DNA of 64,000 nt, from positions 720,887-784,886 of the forward strand of contig CAJNDS010000757.1 in assembly GCA_905221605.1 (NCBI GenBank), read 5' to 3'. Below, in pieces: positions 22,685-33,395 of the stretch (position 1 is its first letter; every line of letters starts with the position of its first letter). Under the pieces are notes generated by a model. The model was given only the letters and a program-made list of their open reading frames with translations. It was not told the DNA's origin and searched no databases. Source of the DNA: Symbiodinium natans (taxonomy: Eukaryota > Sar > Dinophyceae > Suessiales > Symbiodiniaceae). Made by a program: the position numbers and the translations under genes.

Positions 22685-25114
22685 CTACGCAGCCATGGAC
22701 TGAAGTGGCTGTGGGGCAACTTCACACAGGATTCCCTCCTCATGTCCCAAGTAGTTCACTCTTCTCAGCAGGCCCAGATTCTCGAAGTCCACAAAAGCCT
22801 GGCGTACTTCGGCCCGTGAGAAGACGTCGTCTAAGACGATGTAACGCGGGCGGCCGCCGTTGGAATTTGGTCCCAAACCTCCGTAGAGAGCCAGGCCAAG
22901 GTCGTTGACGACACTTGCGAAACTGTGGTCGGCATCGATAAACACCACATCGATCCCACCCAATGCTTTCGAAATTCTCGCAAGCTCTGACAAATCATCG
23001 GTCAAGGTGTTCAGATGAAGCACTGTCGACCTATTTTCTTGCCCTTTGGCCATGAGTAGCTCGGTCGCATGCTTCACGAAACTTGCCTGTGAGTCAACTC
23101 CGAATGCAAAGCGGAAAGCACCTGCCAGAAAGCTTGTAGTGTAGCCCACATATGTGCCAAGCTCCAGCACAGTCATGTCCCTCGTAGTTGTCTTGCCACC
23201 GAGCAGTGACAGCAGGTCGTCCCTGAAACGAGCAGTGACTGTCCAATGGTCACTCGTGTGGTCCGGCAGCTCACCCGCGACCAGGGCTGCAGCGAAAGTG
23301 GCTTCTGCCTTCCGCACATCGCGCATCATGTTATCAAGTTTTGACTCGTCCCAATTCTCGTAAATGTGCTCAATGCTTGAACCCATAGACCCATGGATGC
23401 AGTTTCGATTCACACGCGGGCTGATGGCTGCAAGAGCAGAGCATCGCTGAAATCGGTCCATTTTGAAGAACGTAGGTTTAACGCCAAACCGTCTTACCAG
23501 ATACTCGCGCATGAGGTGCGTTCGATTCCCAAAGCCTGCCCAGTGAACGATCAGGGGAGTCAACTCCGGGAGCAAGACGCTTGAATCCTTTGAAACGTTA
23601 CCCAAACGGGAGACCTGCTTGATCTGCTTGATCTGCTTGCTGAGCTGCCACGGCAACAAACGCATCTTTGGCAAATCGTACAGATGCTGAGGCACGAAAT
23701 TCACATCAAGCTTCTGTGGATTTATGAACTTTATGAAACGTGAATGTCTATTCTGGTAAGGCCCCACTTGCAGCCGCAAGATCTGCTGCCAACAGTCACA
23801 GTATTCCCGCCAGCTGGACACACCGTACCACGTGGGAAACAGCATGGGCAAACACGTGCTCTCATAGCCATAGGTCTCAGTCAATCTGCTGCCATTTTGG
23901 ACTTGCTCCATCCGTCTCTCGATGTCCAGCAGCTGCAGAACTGTCTCTGCTAAGGGGCCTTGATCTCCGTGGACAGCTCCGGGCCAGCCCATTTTGGACT
24001 TCCAAAGTCTGATGAAGGCTTTGGACACGGGGGATTTCCGGACAGCAATGAAGCCAGTGTTCATGCAATCCGCGCCAGGCGGGCTGTCTCGCACCACAAT
24101 ATGTGGGCCTGTACCGATGCTGCCGGAGAAAATGTCCTGCACCAGCCGCGCCGCTCCCAGACAATCAGGACGGACTGTGACATCATAGTCCAGATAGACC
24201 ACCGCCTCGTGGCTTGACAAAGCCCTTTGAATGGCAAGCGCCTTGACCCACCGCAGAGGCGGACCACTGACAACACCTAGCATTCCAAGCGTGCGTCTCC
24301 ACACAGCTCTGTTGCTGAGCCTCAGGAGTGTCCGCTCTGCGTCGCCCGCTGCGATCCCACGCTTGAACCTGCCTGGGTAAGTAGCTTCCGTCACCCTTTG
24401 AAAAATGTCCAGCAAGAATCGCCCGGCAACGGCACCGGCATCTGTGATGTTCGATGCCGTCCAATTCCAACTCGAGCTTGCAGAGCGATGACGATGACCG
24501 TCGCTCGTAAAAGGCCTCGCTCCCCGTCCCAGAATATAGGCGTCGGACAGGACTCCCACTTGGTTGTACCTCAGCCAGGTTGGCTTGAAGTGGACCGTCT
24601 TGTCATAAACAAAGCTCATACCCTGCCGGCTGGCAAAGCAGGCCAGAAGGTCGATAAAGGGCGCGGCATCCGCCATTGCCTTGGCACCTGCCGCATAGTG
24701 CACCAGCAATGCCGTGTGCCTGGGAGAGGGAACTGAGGGAACTCTGGGAACATGTGTGGGAGATGCGGGATCATGTGGAACTTGTGCATCTTGTAGCGCT
24801 GTAGCGACGTGCCTCCATTCTTTCAGATACTCCCAGGATTGGGACCTGGCCTTAGCCTCTACGACAACTTGCAGACGCTTTAAGCCTTCCTTCATCACTT
24901 CTGGTGGGAAGCCGAACATCCAAACACTTTGTGCATAGAAACGGAGTGGAAAGCCGATGTACAAGGACACAAAATGCCAGAGAAGGAAGCACTGTCGAAC
25001 GGTGCGACAGCCATGGATTTCTTCCACGAGGAAGTGGACCTTGCGCGCAATTGCGGGACAGTGTGATGGCAATGGGTGCGGATGGTCTCGTAAAATGAAG
25101 CACTCGTCCGCCAT
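22685..25114 (-). CDS. Glycosyltransferase-methyltransferase fusion protein
   Basis: One uninterrupted 809-codon frame; the first ATG follows an in-frame TAG seven codons upstream. Residues 43-70 are hydrophobic and aromatic and could anchor the protein in a membrane. Residues about 135-400 look like a nucleotide-sugar glycosyltransferase: AVVYLDYDVTVRPDC (304-318) carries a D-x-D metal/sugar-nucleotide motif, followed by CMNTGFIAVRKSP (350-362) and GAVHGDQGPLAETVL (379-393), the N-[TA]-G-[FV] and D-Q-x-x-L landmarks of GT34/GT77-like enzymes. VHWAGFGNRTH (523-533) resembles the closing H-x-x-G element. Residues about 590-800 form a class I SAM-dependent methyltransferase of the Methyltransf_24 type: TVLELGTYVGYTTSFLA (648-664), acidic FGVDSQ (671-676), IDVVFIDADHSF (721-732) and YIVLDDVF (758-765). 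I infer an enzyme that builds and methylates a glycan or glycosylated substrate; substrate and exact family are unknown. A KQIKQIKQ run (493-500) comes from a 9-bp repeat in the DNA. It is striking that it has no introns while ccs1 nearby has thirteen; see findings. Confidence 0.85.
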   Translation of the reverse strand: MADECFILRDHPHPLPSHCPAIARKVHFLVEEIHGCRTVRQCFLLWHFVSLYIGFPLRFYAQSVWMFGFPPEVMKEGLKRLQVVVEAKARSQSWEYLKEWRHVATALQDAQVPHDPASPTHVPRVPSVPSPRHTALLVHYAAGAKAMADAAPFIDLLACFASRQGMSFVYDKTVHFKPTWLRYNQVGVLSDAYILGRGARPFTSDGHRHRSASSSWNWTASNITDAGAVAGRFLLDIFQRVTEATYPGRFKRGIAAGDAERTLLRLSNRAVWRRTLGMLGVVSGPPLRWVKALAIQRALSSHEAVVYLDYDVTVRPDCLGAARLVQDIFSGSIGTGPHIVVRDSPPGADCMNTGFIAVRKSPVSKAFIRLWKSKMGWPGAVHGDQGPLAETVLQLLDIERRMEQVQNGSRLTETYGYESTCLPMLFPTWYGVSSWREYCDCWQQILRLQVGPYQNRHSRFIKFINPQKLDVNFVPQHLYDLPKMRLLPWQLSKQIKQIKQVSRLGNVSKDSSVLLPELTPLIVHWAGFGNRTHLMREYLVRRFGVKPTFFKMDRFQRCSALAAISPRVNRNCIHGSMGSSIEHIYENWDESKLDNMMRDVRKAEATFAAALVAGELPDHTSDHWTVTARFRDDLLSLLGGKTTTRDMTVLELGTYVGYTTSFLAGAFRFAFGVDSQASFVKHATELLMAKGQENRSTVLHLNTLTDDLSELARISKALGGIDVVFIDADHSFASVVNDLGLALYGGLGPNSNGGRPRYIVLDDVFSRAEVRQAFVDFENLGLLRRVNYLGHEEGILCEVAPQPLQSMAA

Positions 25115-26460
25115 TGAGCACGACAGCTGGGGCTAGACTCAAGGGTGGCACGAGCATACACCGGCATCTCGAGCCCAAAGCAGCCACCACTTAGCCATGG
25201 AGGAGCTTGTGGGAAGAGCAGTGGAAATAAGCAGCATTCGGCAATTCGATATCCAAGTCAGGTGTCGGTTACCGTCTTTTCCGAATAAAACCACGAGCTT
25301 GCCAGGCTTCAATGGTGGTACAGATCGCTACCCGTCTTGATCCTGTCACTGATTCAAAACAGGACAGATCAGTACAGCAACCCGCAGCTTTTGATGACTC
25401 TGTGTCTTTTTCAAGGTCACGAGGAGCGGTGGCAGGTGTGAGGGCCAGCGACCCTCGGGCCAATTCGAGGAGCTTCGACGGCTCAATCGGTAAACAACTT
25501 TGACTCGAAAAGGCAAGGTTTCTCAAGGGACTGTAGAGGGTCTGGGCGGACTAGGGCTAGGGGGTACGAGCTTGACTTCCGGCCAACTTGCCTGGCGGAT
25601 GGCATCCGCCTGTGCCTGTCGTGACGCCACTGCGTCAGCCGTTCCAGCTACAGCTGTGCCATCCTGCCACCGGAACGACTCGAAAGTGTTTGATCAGCAG
25701 GCAGCACAGAACTCCAAACACGATACAGCCAGCGTGCACAGGGACCAGATTCTGGACATGCGTCGGGCTGAGCACAAGCACGGTGGCCTGAAATGCATCG
25801 TGATAGCTGCAGCAAAAACCCAGGCAAACGAAAGGATACACTGCCAGAGAAGGTCTCAACGCTCGCCAGGAAGACAGAATCCGATGGATCCTGCAAGTCA
25901 CAGCAGAGGCCTCTGCCTTGAAAGGCTTAGAAGTACAAGCAGGATCTACAGTCTGGACCACCCTCTGCTGCCAGCTACGTTTGCATCGATCGACATAGCA
26001 TTTACTGCTTGACATCTTTTCGAAGTGATCTTTCGAAGGGAGTTCACAAAACTGCAATTTGATATTGCAGCGCATGTCTTGCCTGCACACGCACCTTGAG
26101 CGATCCATCACCCACGTCCGGCACCTCGACCACACCAACCTGGTACAGCTGGAGCTCAAAAACAACAGCCATCAGTGGAGAAGGCAAGCCGCCCATTTTA
26201 CGCATGCAAGCTTGTCGTGGGGGACCGTGTTCTCACATGCAGGCCTTTTCACCTGAAGGTGTCTCACACAATTGTTGTTGGTGTTTGGTGTTCGCGCCGT
26301 AAATTGCGCAACAAAGTGGAACAAGGTGCAACCATCTCGATTGCGAATCGAATGTCTCGATCACCAGCACGTACTGAATGTACAGGGCAAGCTCACCCTA
26401 TGCCATCAAGATGGAAGACCAGCAATCGGGTTCACAAGAACTCCCATTAGCTTTGCATGA
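25115..26460. other. Possible exons on both strands, no gene model
   Basis: Nothing recognised. On the minus strand, 25269-25450 ends a frame with CTTIEAWQARGFIRKRR-stop and might be a last exon of a gene upstream of the fusion enzyme. On the plus strand, fragments around 26100-26455 ([56 protein letters not shown]) read like pieces of one protein in different frames. The same stretch also has a coding-looking minus frame, so the strand is unresolved. Confidence 0.2.
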
Positions 26461-26509
26461 AACCAATTCAGGCATCAAGACCACCTGTACACGCACATTT
26501 GCATTGCAT

Positions 26510-26623
26510 AATATATATATATATGTATATATGTATATATATATATATACATACATACATACATACATACATACATACATACATACATACATACATACAT
26601 ACATACATACATACATACATACA

Positions 26624-26655
<32 letters not shown>

Positions 26656-26716
26656 CATACATACATACATACATACATACATACATACATACATCCATAT
26701 ATATATATATATATAT
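26510..26716. repeat. (CATA)n microsatellite flanked by (AT)n
   Basis: A (TA)n/GTATATA lead-in (26510-26548), about 37 ACAT units (26549-26698) with two interruptions, then (AT)n (26698-26716). The AT flanks are self-complementary and could extrude. Long Tyr/Ile/His/Thr or Met/Cys/Val frames are artefacts. Confidence 0.97.
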
Positions 26717-26738
26717 GGTTCCGGTCCCGTGTCAGTAC

Positions 26739-26876
26739 CCCCCCCCCCCACCCCCCCCCCACCCCCCCCCCCCACCCCCCCCCCCCACCCCCCTCCCCCA
26801 CCCCCCCCCCCATGGTATCCCCCCCCCCCCCCCAACCCCCCCCCCCCCCAACCCCCCCCCCCAACCCCCACCCCCC
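26739..26876 (+). repeat. Poly-C tract with A/T interruptions
   Basis: About 140 bp of C-runs of 8-15 separated by single A, AA or CCATGGTAT interruptions, leading directly into telomere-type repeats. Exact run lengths are uncertain in any assembly. C-runs of this density can form i-motif or G-quadruplex structures (known chemistry; not shown here). Confidence 0.95.
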
Positions 26877-27195
26877 TAAACCCTAAACTCTAAACCCGAA
26901 ACCCTAAACCCAAGACCCAAAACCCAAAACCCCTAAACCCCTAAACCCCTAAACCCCTAAACCCTAAACCCTCAACCCACACCCCAACCACAGCACCCCA
27001 CAGGGGGGCCCAAACCACAGGGCGGCGGGGCGGGGACCCTAAACCCTAAACCCTAAACCCTAACCCTAAACCCTAAACCCTAAACCCTAAACCCTAAACC
27101 CTAAACCCTAAAACCCTAAAACCCTAAAACCCTAAACCCTAGACCCTAGACCCTAGACCCTAAACCCTAAACCCTAAACCCTAAACCCTAAACCT
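26875..27195 (+). repeat. Interstitial CCCTAAA telomere-type array
   Basis: A degenerate part (26877-26990; variants aaacccctaaa, aaacccaag, aaacccg), then a 50-bp G/C interruption (26990-27038). A regular block of about 21 units follows (27038-27195), nearly all CCCTAAA, with three AAAACCCT and three CTAGACC variants grouped together. Orientation is constant. Unique sequence continues on both sides, so this is an internal array: a healed end, a fusion point, or telomerase-mediated insertion. Confidence 0.97.
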
Positions 27196-27199
27196 ACTA

Positions 27200-28700
27200 C
27201 AATAGTATTCCCGCAATGGGTGCGGGTAGCATAAACAATAATATTTAAATATTTAAATATGTGCTACAGGGACATTTCTTTTCAGAAGGAAGCATCCGAA
27301 GGGATTCGGTTGGTTACCAGTCGCTAAAACGGTGGATCTTTGAGGTAGGGGGGGAACATATACACATATATATATATATATATACATACATATATACATG
27401 TATTTATTTATGTCTTTATTCATTTGTGTATTTCTATGTTTTAAAAAGTTGTAAACAGATGACAAATGCGTCTGGGGGGCCCGGAAGAAAAATATACATC
27501 ACTCGCATGTCGCATCTGCTCAGACAAGCAAAAAAACCCGCAGAATACCGCATTTCCGTATGAAAAACACGCACCTGCAATGCGGCCCACTCTCTTAAAA
27601 AATATATTGCAATATAAGACATCATACAACCTAATATGCATGATATACTTATGTTGATTGACTGATTGATCAACCGCTTGACGGATTGTGATTCAAAATC
27701 TCGCATTTTCATCAGCAGGAAGACGCTGCACATGAAGGAGCATCATGAGCATCAGCTGCTCGGGACGGCTTTGGGCCCAGTTGGTGGCCCGCGGAGCCTG
27801 CGGAGGCGACGAATACACCGTAAAACATGTAAACACGCTCTCTGTGTTTTTTGGTCTCAATGCCTCAATTCTTGGGCCCCGCATGACCCGACACCCATGG
27901 AGTGGGCATCATCAACATGTCGCTCGCGATGCGCACAGGCGAAGGTCCAACAACTGCGATTTCAGTGGGAGTGCAATAAAGGGTCGACACCTCCAGCCTG
28001 CCGGCTTGAGGATCACACTACGAAACAGACGAGGACACAAGAACCCACGACGAAGACAAACAAAAGTAAGAAAGCAGCCCGACCCAGAAGAGAAAAGGTG
28101 CAATGGAGCGCCTGGCGCCTGCAAAGCTCAAGGACACGCAGAGGATGCTCTGCAATGCAAAGTAGGTACACAGACATGCAGAGGATGACCCTGCAATGGA
28201 GCGCCTGGTGCAAAAGGTACAAGGACTTGCGGATGATGGCTCCACTCAAAACAGTCAGCTCCATCGGCCCCGAGTATGCACGGGCAGAGCTCCAGCATAC
28301 AAGGGAGCGGCACTGTCTCCCGGGAGGAAGGGAGCTCATCGAGCGCAATGCTCTTAGTGCCGCCGTCAGGGTATCCAGGGCCCACACGCTTCCCAGACCA
28401 ACCCTCAGAAAAATGCGAACTAGGCCCCGGGGCGATCTCAGTGGAAACTCGAAAAGTGGAAATTCGAACAGAGCTGCGGGGCCCATGGTAAGTTCAGTGT
28501 GTGATCGTATAGTGTATAGTGTGTATAAACATAAGATGAAATTAAACACTACACCGGTCCGGCCTTTCCTTTGTGATGAGGTGGAGCCAGAATGATAACC
28601 TTCACTGGGATGAGGAGGCTCGTGTCGAGACGTAACAAAGACAAGCAACAGCAAACAAAGGTCACACCATGCAAAGGCGCTGACGCTGAAAAACGCGACA
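27200..28700. other. AT-rich spacer and an unclear open frame
   Basis: 27355-27415 is a TA/ACAT microsatellite. A 309-codon plus frame (27666-28595) has no resemblance to known families and overlaps a 298-codon minus frame (28013-28909) that may be the better candidate at its 5' end. Within the plus strand a related segment is used twice (about 28100-28137 and 28194-28230, core caatggagcgcctgg). In a third frame these read MERLAPAKLKDTQRM and MERLVQKVQGLADDG, a possible coding duplication. No function can be assigned. Confidence 0.25.
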
Positions 28701-28714
28701 AAACATTCATACTG

Positions 28715-31100
28715 GGCATGAAGCCCGCGCCTGGTCTCCACTCCTGATGCCACCTTCACCCTGGCAATGTGTTCGGCTATGGCTTTACGACGTCGCAAAC
28801 GGCCAACAGCTTGATGCACCGAATACGCTGCACTTCCATGTAAAGAAAATCGGAGGACAACCTCCGCGCCCACCCTTTCCAATGAAATTTCTGCGGATGA
28901 CGCCTGCAAAGGTTGTTTCCGGCTTCATTCGTAGCTGTACGCTATGCACCCATTCAGAACTCCTCAGAGTGCGTTGAAAACATATAGAAGCAAGAAGCAT
29001 TGCTAACCTGCGGTTCTTGGCAATGGGGCCTTCGGCGCGGGCTGGATGAGGGTGAGGTACCTCGAGGCTTCGAGTCTGAACTCGGGTGGGATGCCAGTGG
29101 GCTGTTGGGCTGTCAATGCGCATGCACCGATGTCAATTTTCAGCCTCTCAGGCTTTGACGATGGTGCGAGTTCCAACATGTCCAGGCTGTCAACGAACTT
29201 CACTCGCACGATCGCCTGCCTTGCGAGACTCTGGTCTAAAAACCCACAGTCTGGAGGTCTCTTGGCTGGAGCATGCCCGACCATGCACAAAAATGTCGAA
29301 GTCTATTCAGGCTCGCATATTCCACACAGCTTTCCATTGCAAATCCTCCGACCTTGTAAGCTGGAGACTATCCAAACAAGCATAAACAAACCCGTCTGGC
29401 ATCGTAGGGTGGGGTCCAGGAACTACATCCGGAGTTTTCCAAGGGCGGCCGGGTCATCCCAGGTCCAAAATTTGCCTACTGTACTCGCAGACTCGCGCAA
29501 ATTCATGAGATTGGGCTGTATCACGTTGTGATTACGACGGTCGCTGGTCAACTTTGGACAGGTTTCAAACGGTTTCAGCTTTCCAAATCTTTCCAAAACA
29601 TTTCAAAACGTGGCCGGCTGCTGCAGCCGCATCCTAGCAAAAACATCGCGCTTTAGGTGAGGCTGGGAGTGCCCAGCCCGATGCCAAGGGTCAAAGTCCA
29701 CATCTCCTATTCTGGAAATATCTTCGTGTACAACTCCTCCCCGCCTGTCATCTGATACGACTGTGCACAACCTCCATGGCACTTCTGCTGACAGACAAGG
29801 GAATGCTCAAACACAAGATCTAGCAGATTCTAGCATCGCAGAGCCGCAGGGCCAATCCAAGCGAAACACCGGCCATCATGATGGCCAAGACCAGAAATCT
29901 CAACCTGCAACTGCGGCATGTTCGCGGAAATGCGGAACACTACTATCGGACCCTCTTCGCTCCGCTCGAAGAGACCGCCAGGTGCCCTGCAGTATCACCC
30001 ACTCTCAGCCTGGAAGAGAGAGCCTCCTGGTGGCAACACTTTGCGCATTTGTGGATACGAAAATAAATCCGAGAACAGCCACGTGACGGACCTCCTTGCT
30101 GTCACGAGCAGGCTCCTCCTTCTACACCACTCATAGGCTGTGAGAAGACATTGGATAGAGCTTCAATGAGATGGAGAGCCTCTGGTGGCAAGTCGTCTAC
30201 CGCTGTCACGAGCTCCAGGTGAGCTGCATTGAACGACATCCTGCAACCAAACAACCAACTGCAAATGCAGCATCAGCAAAATGGTCTGCACTGCACTAGC
30301 AGGCGGGTCCTTGAAACAGCATTGTCCATGACCTTATGAGTCACCTCCAGGCCACCGAGATATCATCAACAGGCTCATTTCAGAAATGTGGGATGTGGTG
30401 GGTGATGCTACAGATGTTGCGTGACACATTCTTAGATGCATGGGACCGTATAGGATGCCAGCCTCCACTACTCCGACTTCGTCCTGTGCCTGAGGCTGCA
30501 AGACATGCAAATTCCAAGCCGTCAGCCAAACCCAACCGCCACCTTACCTCCACGGTGTAGACTTTGCCCTCATATTGAGGATTGGCAGCGTGCCCTCTCA
30601 ACTGCACCTGCACAAATGCAGGTGCAGTCGGAGAAGTCGGAGTCTAAGGAGCCCAGAGGTTCAACTCGCTTGGGCTCGCGCCTTGTCTCCAGGATGGAAG
30701 ACAAACTCGGGAGATGCCCCTGCCCAATGGAATGTGATGGAAGGCAAGCAAGCTGCCATGGCATGCTGCGTCTGCCATGCGTCTGCCGTGACAGGCCGGG
30801 TGCACCGGCCAATAGTCTAACTGGCCTGGGCTTGTCTTTGGGTGTTCGGAATTGCCAACGCGAAGCGCGAGAACAACTGCATGAACTTGGATGAACTGCT
30901 CTCGAGACGCGGAGCTGCGGAGGGGTTGCGCGGCCACCTGACGAAGGAAAGTACTTCGTCTAATATGGCTGGATATGGCTGGCATCAACCTTTGCCGGTA
31001 GCAAAGGATGCTGAAGCGAACCTCTCAAAGGCAGACTCGGGCCCCACACATTCCAGGTGGAAGCTGGCCACCCATGCAGGCACCAGCGTAAGCTGACACC
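28715..31100 (-). CDS. Putative multi-exon gene, unknown function
   Basis: A string of coding-looking minus-strand islands in changing frames, best explained as exons of one gene. From 5' to 3': AWVASFHLECVGPESAFERF (about 31075-30990); REQFIQVHAVVLALRVGNSE (about 30920-30850); ASPEFVFHPGDKARAQ (about 30710-30665); VQLRGHAANPQYEGKVYTVE (30559-30618), followed directly by a GTAAGG donor; MSFNAAHLELVTAVDDLPPE (about 30235-30125); RIGDVDFDPWHRAGHSQP (about 29660-29720); GKFWTWDDPAALGKLR (about 29430-29485); PDGFVYACLDSLQLTRSEDL (about 29345-29400); VRVKFVDSLDMLELAPSSKP (29003-29215); SAEISLERVGAEVVLRFSL (about 28715-28900). The PGDKARAQ...YEGKVYTVE stretch resembles an SH3/Tudor-like barrel, but I do not assign a family. 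Exon limits are approximate and more than one gene is possible. Confidence 0.35.
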
Positions 31101-31432
31101 TGAGCAACAGCTGGAGTAACAGCTAGAAATTACCGCAGCTCCTTACTGCTGCCACCTGTGGCATGCCTTGCATTTGCGCAGCACTTCTGCAAGTGCCGGT
31201 TAAGGACCTCAATCTGCATTGCAAGGTCAGCTGAGCTTTACGAGGCGGCAGCTACTGTAACAGTCTAAGAGTCTAAGGCGGACACATAGGCGCAGGAGCA
31301 TAGGGCACTCGGGCCTCACTCGCCTCCCACATATTTGCATCCCAAAGCATCCCGCAGAGTTCACAAACAAAGATGTAAAGCGCACGTAAAGGCATGAAGG
31401 GCGTAGAGGCCACAAATGCCTCTACCACCCCA

Positions 31433-31670
31433 ATGGTATCCCCCCCCCCCAAACCCTGCCCGTTGACCCTAAAAACACCACAACCCGAGACCTTAACCGC
31501 TTTAACCCTGAACTTTAACCCCAGCATGAACCAGAGGGGGAGGGGGGAAACCACTAAACCCTAAACCCATGAACCACAGACCAAGAACCACGGGGGAGGG
31601 TGGGCGGGGGAACCCAAAACCAACCATGAACACAAGGGGGGCGGCGGGGGGGGGGGATTACCATGGCCAA

Positions 31671-31703
<33 letters not shown>

Positions 31704-31705
31704 GC
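31433..31705. repeat. G/C-run and degenerate telomere tract
   Basis: Degenerate CCCTAAA units (31441-31570) mix with G-runs, ending in a nearly pure G-run of about 33 bases (31670-31702). This is the same kind of sequence as 26739-27195 at smaller scale. Confidence 0.85.
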
Positions 31706-31709
31706 GTGA

Positions 31710-33390
31710 ATGCAGGCTCATATAAGGCTTGCACCGGCACTGGCATCCCGGCAGCTGGCCTGAGGCAATTGTGCAGTTTTCCATGCCCCTGCATCCTTTC
31801 CGTCCTTCCGTCCTCTACATCCTCTGTTCATCTCTGTTTATCTCCGCTCTGCATCCGTCTACATCCTTCGCTCTCTTGTTTACCAGAGAATATCGAACAG
31901 CCTCGACCGCCAAAGAGCCGGAAAGCAAACAATTGTGCAAGAGGCAACAAGGTTGACAATACTGTCATGGAGTCAAGGACAGCCACAAATCGAGAGACAC
32001 AAAGAGACCGAGGCATCGGCTATCATAAAGGTGACACGGTGACAAAAGAAAGGAAAGCAGAAGAAAGACGAGCGCGCCCTCCCCAGTTCCCCAGAGAAAC
32101 CAGAACAGGGTTGAGAGATGTGGAGAGGCGGTGCAGCACCTGGTTGGGAGGGGTGACACGAAGGGTAACACGAAGGGAAGGCTCTAAAGGAGACAAAGAA
32201 GAATAGAAAGCAGGCAGGCAAGGGGAGGTGAAAAGGGGATGCGACAGATGATCCGACAGGAGGCAAGAAGAACTTTAAGAAGACCGGCAGCATGCCTGGC
32301 ATGCCTGCAACATCCTTCAACTATACACGATCTCAGGATCTGACTTCGCGAATCTCTCTCGGGGCCAGGCATCGACTGGGGCAGTGAATGCAACATTGCT
32401 TTAGGCATTGCCTGTGGCATAGCCTGCAACGTTCCCGACCTGGAAACGAAGCCAGGCTTCTTTGTGGACTCCTGTGCTTTCTATAACAAGAAAAGCAACG
32501 CGCCGTGAACATCTAAGAGCTATGCCCAGGCCAAGCAGCACAGGGCCTCAAAATTTGCGCTGTGGCATGTGCAGAATACTGGACAAGTGTGGGCGGGAGA
32601 CGCAATCATCGCCATCAAGGCCTCCCAATCCTCCTTAGTGGCAGTTAGCTGCAGGCCTGACGTGCTTCAGGCCGGCTTAAGGGCTCCGATGGGAACGCAC
32701 CAAGCCACCGGCACCCAGGATTCTGGAGAGAGATGGCGGCTATTTCGAACCAAGATGAATATCAAACGTGTGGAACATTTTGCGTGAGTGAATCATGACA
32801 CGAACATCTCATGTTGCAGGCAGAAAGCGGTTTCCTGGTCGAAGTTTCCTGGGCGACCGGCCTGTCTCTGGACGAGCATGGCACACGTGGGGGAACAAGA
32901 CAGCTGCTTAGCAGCCTTTGTCCACCAGAGCAGGGGGCCACAAGCCCAGAATATCGGGGGGAGGGGGGTTTTGCCAAAGCTCAGAGCAAATGCCGTTGTC
33001 GAGACTACGTGAAATGTCTTGCCTTTACCGTACCATCAATCGTCCTGCTGTGACATTCCCAGCAAACGTCTCTCTCAGCCAGAATGAAAACCTACCTGGC
33101 ATTTGCACACATCACTCTGGCACTGCTTCACGAGAAGCGGAAGTGGGGTGTCTCTGCTCTCCGTTCCTTCAGCTGGCGTCCAGTTAGCTTGGGCGGACTG
33201 CGGCGAGTACGCGGCCCGCTGGACAGGGCTTTGCTCACCATTTCCTGAACATGTCCATAACAAATTTCTGTGACTGTGACATGGTGACATGCTGTGACGT
33301 GCTCCCTGCTGCTCAATGCTGCTCACGCACCTGATTTTGAATGCTGTTACTTCGAAAACTTAGGACTTGTGGCCTGCAGGAACGCTTCAG
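31710..33390. other. Spacer, no gene seen
   Basis: 31790-31880 is pyrimidine-rich (TCTGTTCATC-type) and 32030-32230 purine-rich. Short open frames on both strands have biased composition and no recognisable domain. Confidence 0.45.
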
Positions 33391-33395
33391 TGTAG

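Noticed and set aside
22256..22819. 187-codon plus frame
   Set aside because: Its 3' part is antisense to the fusion gene and the rest has no resemblance to known proteins.
23500..23545. GTTCGATTCC, resembling a tRNA B box
   Set aside because: Lies inside the fusion coding sequence; no matching A box or cloverleaf.
26378..26893. Open frames of 130-170 codons on both strands (Tyr/His/Thr, Pro-rich, Gly-rich)
   Set aside because: Generated by the CATA microsatellite and poly-C tract.
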